A stretch of 64,000 bases of DNA from Thermoplasmata archaeon (GTDB taxonomy: Archaea > Thermoplasmatota > E2 > JACPAO01 > JAHFTW01), in the NCBI GenBank assembly GCA_023269235.1, contig JAHFTW010000004.1, positions 62,001 to 126,000 of the forward strand, read 5' to 3'. The notes under the pieces are model-generated. The model was not told the origin of the DNA, did not search any database, and saw nothing but the letters and a program-made list of their open reading frames with translations. This document shows, one piece after another, positions 21,922 through 29,554 of the stretch. The translations under genes and the position numbers were made by a program. Positions within the stretch are counted from its first letter, which is position 1, and every line of letters begins with the position of its first letter.

Positions 21922-23072
21922 TGGTTGGCCTCCAGGAGATTGGCAACGTCCTTCATGTGCCACGCCACCAGTTTTCGGTCCGCCAGGAGATGCGTGAAGC
22001 CGGGCTGCACGAAATCGGGGGCAGCCTTACGGATTGCAACAGAGCGGTCGTTCTCTGCTAGCTGCAATAGTTGGCGGCCGCGCGATTCGTGCTGATCCAC
22101 AGGGCAGGGGTTTGGGTCCTGCTGCAAAGTCTGCGCGGCAGTGAGTTCCCATTTTCGGCGGACCTTTTCTTGGTACTCGTCCAATTCCCCTTCCCTTAGC
22201 AAAGCCCGACGATGCCAACGCAAACTGTGCTCCTGCGCCAAATATGCTACTCGAACGGCTTCGCGTTGCCTTGCAGGATGTGCATTGACTTTGACAAGGG
22301 CCTTGACGAATTCGCGGTCGGCGGGAAGAATTCCTTCCCACTCGCCGACTTGTAATTCTGGGAGGGCATCGGGTCCATGCGACAGGAGTAGTTCGTATGC
22401 CTTGCGCGACAACTCGGCTGCCTGGATGATTGCCGGCTTCTTCTCGGCCAGAAGGCCGAGAACCCTCATGACGAACCAGGCTTCGACCTCTTTGACAAGC
22501 GATTCGGCGATATTGGGCGCTACAGTCCCACGAACATGCCGAAGTAGGTCGAGCCCAAGTTGAGAAATTGAGGGGCTTGCATCAAGGACGCGAATCCGAG
22601 CAATCAGTCCAACCCGTTGCTTGTCACCTAGTCCGCGGTAGGCCTTGAACGAAGATTTGAGGGACGGTGTTTCCTCCTTTGCGATGTCGTCTAGCCGCCC
22701 AGCCAAATCACGGTTGTCCGGTATCGAACGATTTGGGGCAGTGAGGGCTGCCGCCACCGATCCGGGACTGGCCTCCGCCGTTGTGATTAGAATTAGGTCA
22801 GCGTCGGACGGTAGGCTACCAGACATCTCAAGCCATGCCCAGTTGGCGATCGTCTTCCAGAGGTCCTTGCTTCGGTCACTGAGCGACCCTGTTTGGTGGT
22901 TTTTGGTTTGAACCACGCTGTCCTGAATTCCAGCAATTTCGAAATCGTCAATGCCCTCCACCTGCACCTTTGCGTCGGGGCTTTGGCGCGACGCTTCCCA
23001 CAGGGCGTCGAGGGCTTGCCTCAATTGATAGTGGTAACCCAAGGGGCCCGATGGGTTGCCGCTACCAACCAC
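21918..23072 (-). CDS. ABC-3C effector with Cap4-like dsDNA nuclease domain
   Basis: 384 aa from GTG 23072. The N-terminus has GPLGYHYQLRQALDALWEA, then VQVEGIDDFEI followed by VVQTKNH. This is the E...D...Q-x-K arrangement of the PD-(D/E)XK nuclease domain of the Cap4/DUF4297 type. The remaining 280 residues are helical and include a basic region and a C-terminal segment typical of ABC-3C CTD effectors. In these systems the nuclease is activated by the ATPase to cut DNA and abort infection. A TATA-like box sits about 26 nt upstream of the start, so the mRNA is probably leaderless. It is the first gene of the three-gene operon. Confidence 0.78.
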   Translation of the reverse strand: MVGSGNPSGPLGYHYQLRQALDALWEASRQSPDAKVQVEGIDDFEIAGIQDSVVQTKNHQTGSLSDRSKDLWKTIANWAWLEMSGSLPSDADLILITTAEASPGSVAAALTAPNRSIPDNRDLAGRLDDIAKEETPSLKSSFKAYRGLGDKQRVGLIARIRVLDASPSISQLGLDLLRHVRGTVAPNIAESLVKEVEAWFVMRVLGLLAEKKPAIIQAAELSRKAYELLLSHGPDALPELQVGEWEGILPADREFVKALVKVNAHPARQREAVRVAYLAQEHSLRWHRRALLREGELDEYQEKVRRKWELTAAQTLQQDPNPCPVDQHESRGRQLLQLAENDRSVAIRKAAPDFVQPGFTHLLADRKLVAWHMKDVANLLEANH

Positions 23073-23093
23073 AACCAGGGATGGTTCTGGTGC

Positions 23094-23103
23094 CTAATAT
23101 AAG
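23094..23103. promoter_or_regulatory. TATA-like box CTAATATAAG between divergent defense genes
   Basis: On the minus strand it reads CTTATATTAG and is centred 26 nt before the GTG of the ABC-3C effector. On the plus strand it is about 42 nt before the HEPN-like gene, which has its own GGAGGT ribosome site (23131-23136) and hence a short leader. A single symmetric element could therefore drive both genes. Confidence 0.5.
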
Positions 23104-23139
23104 GCCCACGGCCACCGCCTTGTTCTCGAAGGAGGTTTG

Positions 23140-23772
23140 ATGGCCGGTCGGACCTTGCCGAGTCCGATGAAGACCGTTGATAGTCTTCGGATTTCGCCCA
23201 AGTACACTTCACGCGATTGGAGCCGATTGGACCGTACCAAGCGGACTCACTGGACGCCTGCGGTTCGAATCTTGCGGAATCGCCTTAACGGCCGCTTCAT
23301 CAACTTCGCGGACAAAATTAGATCTGATCCGCATTCCGGCTTTGCTATTCTGGCATTCGACGCCATGCTGATCGAAACGTTGCAACAGTTCATTGAAGGG
23401 CAGTCGTCAGATGGACAATCGACGGAGATGTTCAAGCGATTCTTGCGGCAGCAGTTTCCAAACTATTTTTCCGATGACGCCCGGGCGCACAAATTCTACA
23501 AGAATGTGCGGTGCGGCTTGCTCCACCAGTCTGAAACACAAGGGAACACCCTGGTGCGTCGCACCGGTAGCGCAGCTATCACTCATTTGGGTGATGGGTC
23601 TGGTTTTGAGGTCCATCCACTTCTGTTCCACAAGGAACTGAAGCTCAAGTTCCGTGCCTACTGCCAAAGACTATTGGATCCGACTGAGCATGATCTCAGG
23701 GACAAATTCTGGGATCAGATGGATCGAATTTGCAGGATTCGGGACGCTCGGGCCGGTGTTTTTGTAGACTAG
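23140..23772 (+). CDS. HEPN-like protein with an R-x4-H motif
   Basis: 210 aa from ATG 23140, with GGAGGT four bases upstream; the TTG directly before it is also in frame. The protein is mostly helical. The segment FYKNVRCGLLHQSET contains R-x4-H, the catalytic signature of HEPN ribonucleases, embedded in a helix as the family requires. The N-terminus is basic. It is divergent from the ABC-3C operon and shares its promoter gap, so the two may be co-regulated. HEPN proteins in defense islands cut RNA as toxins or abortive-infection effectors. The motif is seen; nuclease activity and any link with ABC-3C are inference. Confidence 0.6.
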   Translation: MAGRTLPSPMKTVDSLRISPKYTSRDWSRLDRTKRTHWTPAVRILRNRLNGRFINFADKIRSDPHSGFAILAFDAMLIETLQQFIEGQSSDGQSTEMFKRFLRQQFPNYFSDDARAHKFYKNVRCGLLHQSETQGNTLVRRTGSAAITHLGDGSGFEVHPLLFHKELKLKFRAYCQRLLDPTEHDLRDKFWDQMDRICRIRDARAGVFVD

Positions 23773-23818
23773 GCCTCCAGCTGTTCAGAGCACCAAACGA
23801 GACCCAGCCGGGGATTCC

Positions 23819-23867
23819 ATTTCGAGTCCCAATTCGTGGCCCATTTCGATGCCAAATTCGGGCTCTT
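23819..23867. repeat. Degenerate 24-bp direct repeat, left of the pseudo-protease gene
   Basis: Two adjacent units begin with ATTTCGA at 23819 and 23843, each with a second half of the type AATTCGxGG. A further copy lies at 23958. The same unit recurs on the other side of the gene at 25099-25237, and the left and right blocks also share GACGACTCCCCGCTA (23878-23892 and 25171-25185). The remainder of the 288-bp gap between genes holds nothing else I can recognise. Confidence 0.6.
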
Positions 23868-24059
23868 CCCACCGAAAGACGACTCCCCGCTACTCGTTGA
23901 TAGCTAGTCCAGTGATGGGCGCCGCTGTTCAGTAGAAAGGGCTCGAAATCGAGCCCCATTTCGACGGCCGTCAAGGCATTGTCTTGGAGGCCTGCCGGTT
24001 CGCCCGCGTGGTCGGACTCGGAGGCACCGCCGGCGGGCGCTGTTGGTCGTAGGCGTCCA

Positions 24060-25067
24060 CTACGTCAAAGCAAATGCTTGTTCACCCTCGGCGAGTGAGC
24101 GACGTGGCGCACCTTCATCGGGGGCCGGCAATGGCACGATGGGATCTGCCAACGTTGTCCACGTCTTCAATTCAATTCGAAAGTCCGTGTTGTGGTGGAG
24201 GTATTCAATGGCCGGATTCAGTAGGGTGACGGCATTTGCTCCTTCAAACGGTATGAAGGCGTTGACGATGCCAAGCGCGCTGCCGTCCGGAAGAATGCCC
24301 GGGCCGCCTAAGTCTCCTTGCACGCCAGGCGGCGCGAATCGAACATACGTGGTCCACTCGGCCGAATATCCCGGATATGCGATTGGCGTGGTGGGCGATG
24401 GCGAGGACGTGATGCCCTCACGTGCATCGGCTGCGTCGCTACCTGGCCCCCCCTGATCGGCGTCGCGAAGCGACGAGTTTCCGTATGCGAGTACATGCAC
24501 ATCGGCACCGGGCGGCGACTCCACGATGCCTGTGGGTCCCCCCCAATGCAAGAGGGCAGGATGGATCAGGCTGCGGGAATCGGGAGGCAACTCAACAAGT
24601 GCGAAGTCATTGGCCCACCCCTCATCGGTTGCCACCTTGTCCGGGCACGTGTCGGTTCCGTCAACAGTCCCCCACGAGCAGTAGACGAGCGTTCCTGTGA
24701 CCCGGCCGGCGGCGATGCTCACCGGGTCGCCGATTGCCAGGCCGGTGACACAGTGACTTGCGGTGCCGAGATAGAGGGTCAGATTGTCGGGCGTCGAGAA
24801 TACGAAGTTCGCAGTGCAGATTCCAGATTCACGCCGGCCGAGAGCGTCCAAGGCCCCGGTCACAATCTTGGCGCCAGGGCGGATGACGGCTTCATCGACA
24901 GCCGGCCACCCAGGCGAAAAGACCTCAACTGGCCCCGCATCGTCCGGGGTAGAATCAGAGGGACTGTCTGCGCCTTTGCTGGACGGGCCACCGAGACAGC
25001 CCGAACAGACGAAGGCCGCCAGCGCCAGCAGAGTAAACGCAGGGCTGCCCACCCCAGCAGAGGCCAT
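24060..25067 (-). CDS. Trypsin-like lipoprotein with catalytic serine replaced by leucine
   Basis: 335-aa paralogue of the protease at 732-1844. It has a lipoprotein signal ending in VCSGC (Cys24), a short Ser/Asp-rich linker and the same trypsin-like domain: GTASHC with His105, NDFALVEL with Asp154 and a matching LLHWGGP segment. The nucleophile motif reads GDLGGPG instead of GDSGGP, with Leu253 encoded by TTA. One base change from TCA would give this. The rest of the reading frame is intact, so it is either a recently inactivated enzyme or a binding pseudo-protease. It is flanked by degenerate repeats on both sides and stands alone. Peptidase activity is not expected. Confidence 0.82.
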   Translation of the reverse strand: MASAGVGSPAFTLLALAAFVCSGCLGGPSSKGADSPSDSTPDDAGPVEVFSPGWPAVDEAVIRPGAKIVTGALDALGRRESGICTANFVFSTPDNLTLYLGTASHCVTGLAIGDPVSIAAGRVTGTLVYCSWGTVDGTDTCPDKVATDEGWANDFALVELPPDSRSLIHPALLHWGGPTGIVESPPGADVHVLAYGNSSLRDADQGGPGSDAADAREGITSSPSPTTPIAYPGYSAEWTTYVRFAPPGVQGDLGGPGILPDGSALGIVNAFIPFEGANAVTLLNPAIEYLHHNTDFRIELKTWTTLADPIVPLPAPDEGAPRRSLAEGEQAFALT

Positions 25068-25098
25068 GCGGCGGCAGGACTGAGCGGCATAAATCTAG

Positions 25099-25237
25099 AT
25101 TTCGTCGCCCAAATTGGCTTTCGATTTCGAGTCCCAAATCGAGCTCCATTTCGAGCCTTAACCCCCGAAGGACGACTCCCCGCTATTCCAGAACGGGCCC
25201 AAGTTCGACGCTGATTTCGAGTCCGGCATCGAGCTCT
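25099..25237. repeat. Degenerate 24-25 bp direct repeat, right of the pseudo-protease gene
   Basis: Units start with ATTTCG at 25099, 25124, 25148 and 25214. The clearest read ATTTCGAGTCCCAAATCGAG and similar, each with a small internal inverted match (TTTCGAG/CTCGAAA type). They fill most of the 198-bp gap upstream of the pseudo-protease and mirror the block at 23819. The change from the lower-GC island to high-GC DNA falls just to the right. Confidence 0.6.
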
Positions 25238-25264
25238 GACCGCGAACGACGCTGGCCCCGGGGT

Positions 25265-25603
25265 TCAGCGGCGTTTGGGCGGCTTGGAGATTTCAGCCTT
25301 CAGGAGGTCGTCCAGGCGGGCGAAGTTGTCGTCCCAGCGGCGTTGGAACTCCGTGAGGTAGGTCATGGCGCGCTGGATGGGCTCGCCGCGCAGCCGTGCG
25401 TAGCGCCGGGGCGTCTGCTGGCGTCGCACCACGAACCCGGCTTGCTCGAGGACTTTCAAGTGCTTCGAGACGGCGGGCTGGGAGATGGGCAGCGGATCGG
25501 TCAGTTCCTGGACGGTGGCTTCGCCTTGGGCAAGCCGCGCGAGAATCTGGCGGCGGGTCGGGTCGGCCAGCGCGTGGAACGTGAGCGTGAGAGGGTCGCT
25601 CAA
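25265..25603 (-). CDS. ArsR-family winged-helix repressor
   Basis: 112 aa. It starts at TTG 25603, which overlaps the stop of the upstream SRPBCC gene (TTGA); a longer frame only continues into that gene's shadow. The protein is a standard ArsR fold: FHALADPTRRQILARLAQGE, then the recognition helix in PISQPAVSKHLKVLEQAGFV and wing VRRQQTPRRYARL. There is no metal-binding Cys pair, which fits the SRPBCC-partner subclass rather than a metalloregulator. Pairs of this kind are common, the regulator controlling its own operon. A perfect inverted repeat upstream of the SRPBCC gene is the probable operator. Confidence 0.88.
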   Translation of the reverse strand: MSDPLTLTFHALADPTRRQILARLAQGEATVQELTDPLPISQPAVSKHLKVLEQAGFVVRRQQTPRRYARLRGEPIQRAMTYLTEFQRRWDDNFARLDDLLKAEISKPPKRR

Positions 25604-26067
25604 ACGCGCCCCGCAAGGAATGCGTCGAGGCGCAGGAAGGTGGGCTCCATGCCCTCGACCGCGCCGCTTGCGAGGAGCTCGTCGCGGAGCGCTTTCGTCG
25701 CCGTCTTGATGCGGATGGTGACCGTGGTTTGTCCGTTCGTCTCCTCGAACGTGTGCGACCGGACCTCGGGCGTCGGGTCGGGCTCCCGGCTCTCCATCAC
25801 CAGAAGGCGCGGCTTCTCGACCTGGTGGAAGATCCCCGCGGTCTCGAAGGCTGTCCCCCACGCCCAGCGGAACTTGCCGTTGGGTCGCACGTCCATCTCG
25901 CAGACGGTCATGGGAGGTTCGCCGGGCCCGTACCATTGCGGGAGAAGCTTCGGGTCCGTGAAGGCTTGCCACACCAGTCCGCGCGGCGCGGCGAAGGTGC
26001 GCACGAGCTGGACCTCGGTGTCGGAGAGCAGGGTGAGGGTGGAGGGGGCCGCGGTGTTGCGGGGCAT
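25600..26067 (-). CDS. SRPBCC (AHSA1-like) domain protein
   Basis: 155 aa from ATG 26067; an ATG at 26094 lies inside the operator-like repeat and is less likely. The START/AHSA1 pattern is clear: VRTFAAPRGLVWQAFTDP, LLPQWYGP, FRWAWG, then THTFEET-like strands and a long C-terminal helix. The fold has a deep hydrophobic cavity for small ligands or polyketide-like molecules; family members act as chaperone activators or in detoxification. It overlaps the ArsR gene and is probably controlled by it. Ligand is unknown. Confidence 0.82.
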   Translation of the reverse strand: MPRNTAAPSTLTLLSDTEVQLVRTFAAPRGLVWQAFTDPKLLPQWYGPGEPPMTVCEMDVRPNGKFRWAWGTAFETAGIFHQVEKPRLLVMESREPDPTPEVRSHTFEETNGQTTVTIRIKTATKALRDELLASGAVEGMEPTFLRLDAFLAGRV

Positions 26068-26089
26068 GCACGCCCCATGGCCGGCCCCA

Positions 26090-26111
26090 ATCATAACGTT
26101 TTGGTTATGAT
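26090..26111. promoter_or_regulatory. Perfect 8-bp inverted repeat, likely ArsR operator
   Basis: ATCATAAC, a six-base spacer, then GTTATGAT: the two arms match perfectly. It is the most AT-rich spot in the area and lies 23 bp before the ATG of the SRPBCC-ArsR operon, exactly where the archaeal promoter would be, so binding would block transcription. Size and symmetry match known ArsR-type sites. Confidence 0.65.
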
Positions 26112-26129
26112 AGATGGCTTGGCTCCTCG

Positions 26130-26477
26130 CTATTCGGTTTCTTTCCGCACGATGTCCACGGAAATCTCGACGGCAGGCAGCGTTCCCCGGTTCTCCAGCC
26201 AATGCTTCGTGGTGCGGTCCTCGAGCCAACCGGGGCCAGGGCCGTAGTCCTTGGCCACGCCGTCGCGGTGGTCCGTGATGGTGCCTTGCAGGATGTAGAC
26301 CATGCCGGGTCTGTCCTTGTGGTCGTGGACGGGGCCGAAGACGGCGCCGGGCGCGAAGGTGAACTTCCGCATGCGGAGCTGGCGTCCGGCCATGCCGGCG
26401 ATCTCGGGGCCCAGGTCCATCGTCGCGAGGAGTTCCGAGGTCACTCCCTTCGTGGCCGGTGCCGTCTGTTCGCTCAT
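26130..26477 (-). CDS. Cupin-domain protein
   Basis: 115 aa from ATG 26477 (MSEQTAPATKGV); longer frames run into the promoter region. The single beta-barrel pattern is visible: MRKFTFAPGAVFGPVHDHKDR with HxH-type metal ligands, then YILQGTITDHRDG and a second motif region with KHWLENRG. Small cupins of this kind bind a metal and act as oxygenases, isomerases or ligand sensors; no specific activity can be assigned. It reads away from the DHFR-like gene and toward the SRPBCC-ArsR operon but is separated from it by the operator. Confidence 0.75.
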   Translation of the reverse strand: MSEQTAPATKGVTSELLATMDLGPEIAGMAGRQLRMRKFTFAPGAVFGPVHDHKDRPGMVYILQGTITDHRDGVAKDYGPGPGWLEDRTTKHWLENRGTLPAVEISVDIVRKETE

Positions 26478-26517
26478 CGTCGTGGTCTCCAGGGCCACGC
26501 AACGCCCTGCTTGGCTT

Positions 26518-26525
26518 GAATATTC
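26518..26525. promoter_or_regulatory. TATA-like palindrome GAATATTC between cupin and reductase genes
   Basis: The only AT-only run in the 70-bp divergent gap. Its centre is 26 nt upstream of the plus-strand ATG at 26548, ideal for a leaderless archaeal promoter, and about 45 nt upstream of the minus-strand cupin start. Being palindromic it could work both ways. Confidence 0.45.
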
Positions 26526-26547
26526 AGTCTCGCCCTTCGCCCGCACC

Positions 26548-27147
26548 ATGGGCAAGCTCATCGTCAACATGTTCGTGACCCTCGACGGCGTCATTCAGGC
26601 CCCCGGCGGCCCCGAGGAGGACACGGTGGGCGGCTTCAAGTTCGGCGGCTGGCAGCAGCCGCTGTCGGACGAAAAGGCCGGGCAGGACATCACGAATCAC
26701 ATCGCGAAGGGCGACGCGCTCTTGCTCGGGCGCAGCACCTACGACAACTTCGCGGGGTACTGGCCCAAGCAGGCCGGCCCCATTGCGGACCGGTTCAACA
26801 GCATCCCCAAGTACGTCGCCTCCCGCACGCTGAAGAAAGTGGCCTGGAAGAACGCCTCCATCCTCGAAGGCGACTTGGCCGAGGCTGTCGCGCGGATCAA
26901 GAAGAAGCACAAGGAGATCCACACCTGGGGCAGCAGCCAACTCGTGCCGACGCTCCTGGAGCATGGCCTCGTGGACCTCTTCGACCTGCACCTCTACCCG
27001 GTCGTGCTCGGCACCGGCAAGCGACTGTTCGCCGAGGGCATCGTCCCGACCACGTTCCGGCTCAAGGAGTCCGAAGTGTACCCCAAGGGCGCCATCCATC
27101 TCCGCTACGAGCCCGCCGGCAAGCCGGAGTTTGGTTCGATGGGATAG
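26548..27147 (+). CDS. RibD C-terminal / DHFR-like reductase
   Basis: 199 aa from ATG 26548. It shows the family start (LIVNMFVTLDGVIQAPGG), GDALLLGRSTYDNFAGYWP in the NADPH/substrate cleft, KYVASRTLKK, and the Rossmann-type end IHTWGSSQLVPTLLEHGLVD with DLHLYPVVLGTGKRLF. These stand-alone RibD_C proteins are dihydrofolate-reductase-fold oxidoreductases of mostly unknown substrate; a role in riboflavin synthesis is not implied. Transcription is probably leaderless. It converges with the VOC gene. Confidence 0.85.
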   Translation: MGKLIVNMFVTLDGVIQAPGGPEEDTVGGFKFGGWQQPLSDEKAGQDITNHIAKGDALLLGRSTYDNFAGYWPKQAGPIADRFNSIPKYVASRTLKKVAWKNASILEGDLAEAVARIKKKHKEIHTWGSSQLVPTLLEHGLVDLFDLHLYPVVLGTGKRLFAEGIVPTTFRLKESEVYPKGAIHLRYEPAGKPEFGSMG

Positions 27148-27176
27148 CGCGGCTCCCTGGCGGCAGGGCCGGAGCC

Positions 27177-27560
27177 TTACGCTTCCCACAACTCGATGTC
27201 ATGCCCGTCCGGCGTCCGCGTCCAGGCGAACCGGCCCAAGCCTTCGTAGGTCACGGGCCCGGCGACCTGGGAGCCGCTCTTCGTGAGCCGTACGAGGACG
27301 GCATCGAGGTCGTCCATGCGCAGGTTCAGCATCATCGTCTGGCGTCCGTAGGGTTCCTTCTGCACGGGCCCCGCGGGAGGCCGGGGGGCGTCCTCGCGGG
27401 CTTGCTGGACGCTCAGGATTGCGACGGAGTCCCCCACCGGGAACGGCGCCATGCCGCCGTCTCCTTGCCGCTGCATGGGAACGCCGAGGGCGTCCTCGAA
27501 CCAGGCCACGAGGCGCTTGGGGTCATGGCTGGAGAGGAACGTGCCTCCGATGTGCGGCAT
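27177..27560 (-). CDS. VOC (glyoxalase/bleomycin-resistance) family protein
   Basis: 127 aa from ATG 27560. Starts MPHIGGTFLSSHDPKRLVAWFEDALGV in typical VOC fashion, has a second beta-alpha-beta unit (MMLNLRMDDLDAVLVRLTKSG) and ends RTPDGHDIELWEA, the Glu being a usual metal ligand. VOC proteins are metal-dependent lyases, dioxygenases or resistance proteins; no specific activity can be inferred. It is a single gene between two convergent or divergent neighbours. Confidence 0.85.
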   Translation of the reverse strand: MPHIGGTFLSSHDPKRLVAWFEDALGVPMQRQGDGGMAPFPVGDSVAILSVQQAREDAPRPPAGPVQKEPYGRQTMMLNLRMDDLDAVLVRLTKSGSQVAGPVTYEGLGRFAWTRTPDGHDIELWEA

Positions 27561-27680
27561 CGCCCCGGGAGGCCGGGCGCGGGATTTGGCGTTGTTGCGC
27601 CCTCGTGCGCCACCCTGGCACGGGGCCCGGGGGTCCCCGGCCCGCAAAAGCCTCTTCGCCAACCACTGCTTTGCAGACCT

Positions 27681-29444
27681 ATGCTCACCTGGGACCAAGG
27701 ACTCGTTCTGGCCATCCTGGCCCTCACGCTGGTCCTGTTCTGGACGGAGGCCTTGCGCGCCGAACTGGTGGCGCTCTTCGGCATGGTCCTTCTCATGGTG
27801 TCCGGCCTTGTGACGCCGGAGCAGGGGGTGTCCGGGTTCTCCAATGCGGCGACCATCACCGTGCTCGCGCTCTTCATCCTCACCGCGGGCGTGTCGCGGA
27901 CGGGGGTCATCGCGGTCTTGGCGCGCTGGCTGTCCAAGCACACGGGGGGGAAGGAAGTCCGCATCCTCGCCCTGCTCGCCTTGTTGGCGGTCCCGGCCTC
28001 GGCATTCCTCAACAACACCGCCATCGTCGCCATCCTGCTCCCGCTCGCGCTCGCCGTCGCGGCGCACGCCAAGGTCAGCCCCTCGAAACTGCTCATGCCG
28101 TTGTCGCAGTTCGCGATGCTGGCAGGGACGGTCACGCTCATCGGCACCTCGCCAAACCTGCTGGCCTCCTCGCTGGTCGCGGAACGCACCGGCGTCGGGT
28201 TCACGCTGTTCCAGTTCTCCAAGGTCGGCCTGGTGGTCGTGGTGACGGGTGTGCTGTACGTCCTCCTCGTGGGACGCCACCTGATTCCAAAGCGCATCGC
28301 GGCAGGCACGTCGGGCGAGACGGCCCTCCTCCAGGAGTTCGCGGCGGAGGCTCGCGTCAAGCCGGACAGCCCGCTCCTCGGGAAAGCGGCGAGTGAGCAC
28401 GAGATCTTCCGTCCGGGGAAGTTGGACCTTCTCGGCGTCCTGCGGGCGGGGAAGCCGGTGGCGGCCGGCGCCCTTCTCCAAGAAGGGGACCTGCTCGCCA
28501 TCCGCGCGCGCCGCGACACGCTCGCCCGTCTGGAGAAGGAGGCCGGCGTGGAGATTCTGAGCGGAGTGGACCCGCGGGACATCGCGGCCGGGGACGACCA
28601 CGTCGCCGAGATCATCGTCGCCCCGTCGTCATCGCTCGTGCGGCGAGCGGTCACCGAAGGCTGGGTCGCGCGCACGTTCGGCGTCAAGATCCTCGGCATC
28701 CGCGCCGCGCCCAAGATCGCGCTTGGGTTCGGCTTCACGGCGCGCCTGGGGTACGGCGACAGCCTCCTCGTCGTCGCCTCCGAGGACGCGTTGCAACGAC
28801 TGCGCGACCACCCCGACTTCATCGTCGCGTCCGAGGAGAAGACGGAGCGGTTGAAACCCCGTCAGGCCTCGTTGGCCATCGGCATCATGGCGGCCGTCGT
28901 CGCCGTCGTGGCGTTGGGCTGGACGAGCATGCTGGTCGCGGCGCTCGCCGGCGCCGTCGCCATGGTGCTGCTGCGCGTCCTTCAGCCGGATGACCTGTGG
29001 GGAAGCGTGCGGTGGGACGTCATCTTCCTGCTCGCGGGCATGATCCCGTTCGGGATCGCGCTCGAATCCACGGGCCTTGCCGCGAAGGCCGGAGCCCTCG
29101 TCGCGGTGGCGGCGGGCCATCTTCCGCCCATCGGCGTCATCGCCATCTTCTACGTCGCGAGCATGATGTTGACCATGGCCCTCAGCAACGCCGGCACGGT
29201 CATCCTGATGGTCCCCATCGCGTTCTCGACGGCCTCCGACCTGGGCATGGGGCCGGTGCCGCTCGTGGCCGCCGTCATGTTCGCGGCGTCGAACGAGTTC
29301 CTGACGCCCATCGGCTACCAGACCAACCTGATGGTGTACGGGCCGGGCGGCTACAAGTTCTCGGACTACGCCCGCGTCGGGGCGCCGATGGCCGTCATCC
29401 TCACCGTCGTGACCTGCTGGGCGATCTCGGTCTGGATCTCCTAG
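27681..29444 (+). CDS. SLC13/DASS-type transporter with two central TrkA-C (RCK_C) domains
   Basis: 587 aa from ATG 27681. Two transmembrane halves flank a soluble centre. The N-terminal half has helices starting LVLAILALTLVLFWTEALR and the family motif SAFLNNTAIVAILLPL, with an IGTSPNLL loop; the C-terminal half has VIFLLAGMIPFGIALESTGL and ASNEFLTPIGYQTNLMVYGPGGY. The centre (about residues 215-390) holds two TrkA-C-like domains with GDLLAIRARRDTL and GDSLLVVASEDAL, which bind small ligands. Such proteins move dicarboxylates, sulfate or similar anions with Na+. Substrate is not evident. No linked genes indicate a pathway. Confidence 0.85.
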   Translation: MLTWDQGLVLAILALTLVLFWTEALRAELVALFGMVLLMVSGLVTPEQGVSGFSNAATITVLALFILTAGVSRTGVIAVLARWLSKHTGGKEVRILALLALLAVPASAFLNNTAIVAILLPLALAVAAHAKVSPSKLLMPLSQFAMLAGTVTLIGTSPNLLASSLVAERTGVGFTLFQFSKVGLVVVVTGVLYVLLVGRHLIPKRIAAGTSGETALLQEFAAEARVKPDSPLLGKAASEHEIFRPGKLDLLGVLRAGKPVAAGALLQEGDLLAIRARRDTLARLEKEAGVEILSGVDPRDIAAGDDHVAEIIVAPSSSLVRRAVTEGWVARTFGVKILGIRAAPKIALGFGFTARLGYGDSLLVVASEDALQRLRDHPDFIVASEEKTERLKPRQASLAIGIMAAVVAVVALGWTSMLVAALAGAVAMVLLRVLQPDDLWGSVRWDVIFLLAGMIPFGIALESTGLAAKAGALVAVAAGHLPPIGVIAIFYVASMMLTMALSNAGTVILMVPIAFSTASDLGMGPVPLVAAVMFAASNEFLTPIGYQTNLMVYGPGGYKFSDYARVGAPMAVILTVVTCWAISVWIS

Positions 29445-29554
29445 GGACGGTGGGTGGCTTCCGCCGCGACGGGTCCGTCCGATGCCCGGCAAGCAAGCAA
29501 TTCGATTCACCTAAATCGTTTGCCACTTGGCATTAAGGATTAAAAGCCGGACCC

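Noticed and set aside
23773-24059. Possible CRISPR array or att site in the repeat-containing gap
   Set aside because: Units are degenerate, unevenly spaced and lack unique spacers of constant length; no integrase or tRNA gene is nearby.
25604-26071. N-terminal extension of the ArsR reading frame
   Set aside because: It is an out-of-frame reading of the SRPBCC gene; the ArsR fold begins at the TTG overlapping that gene's stop.
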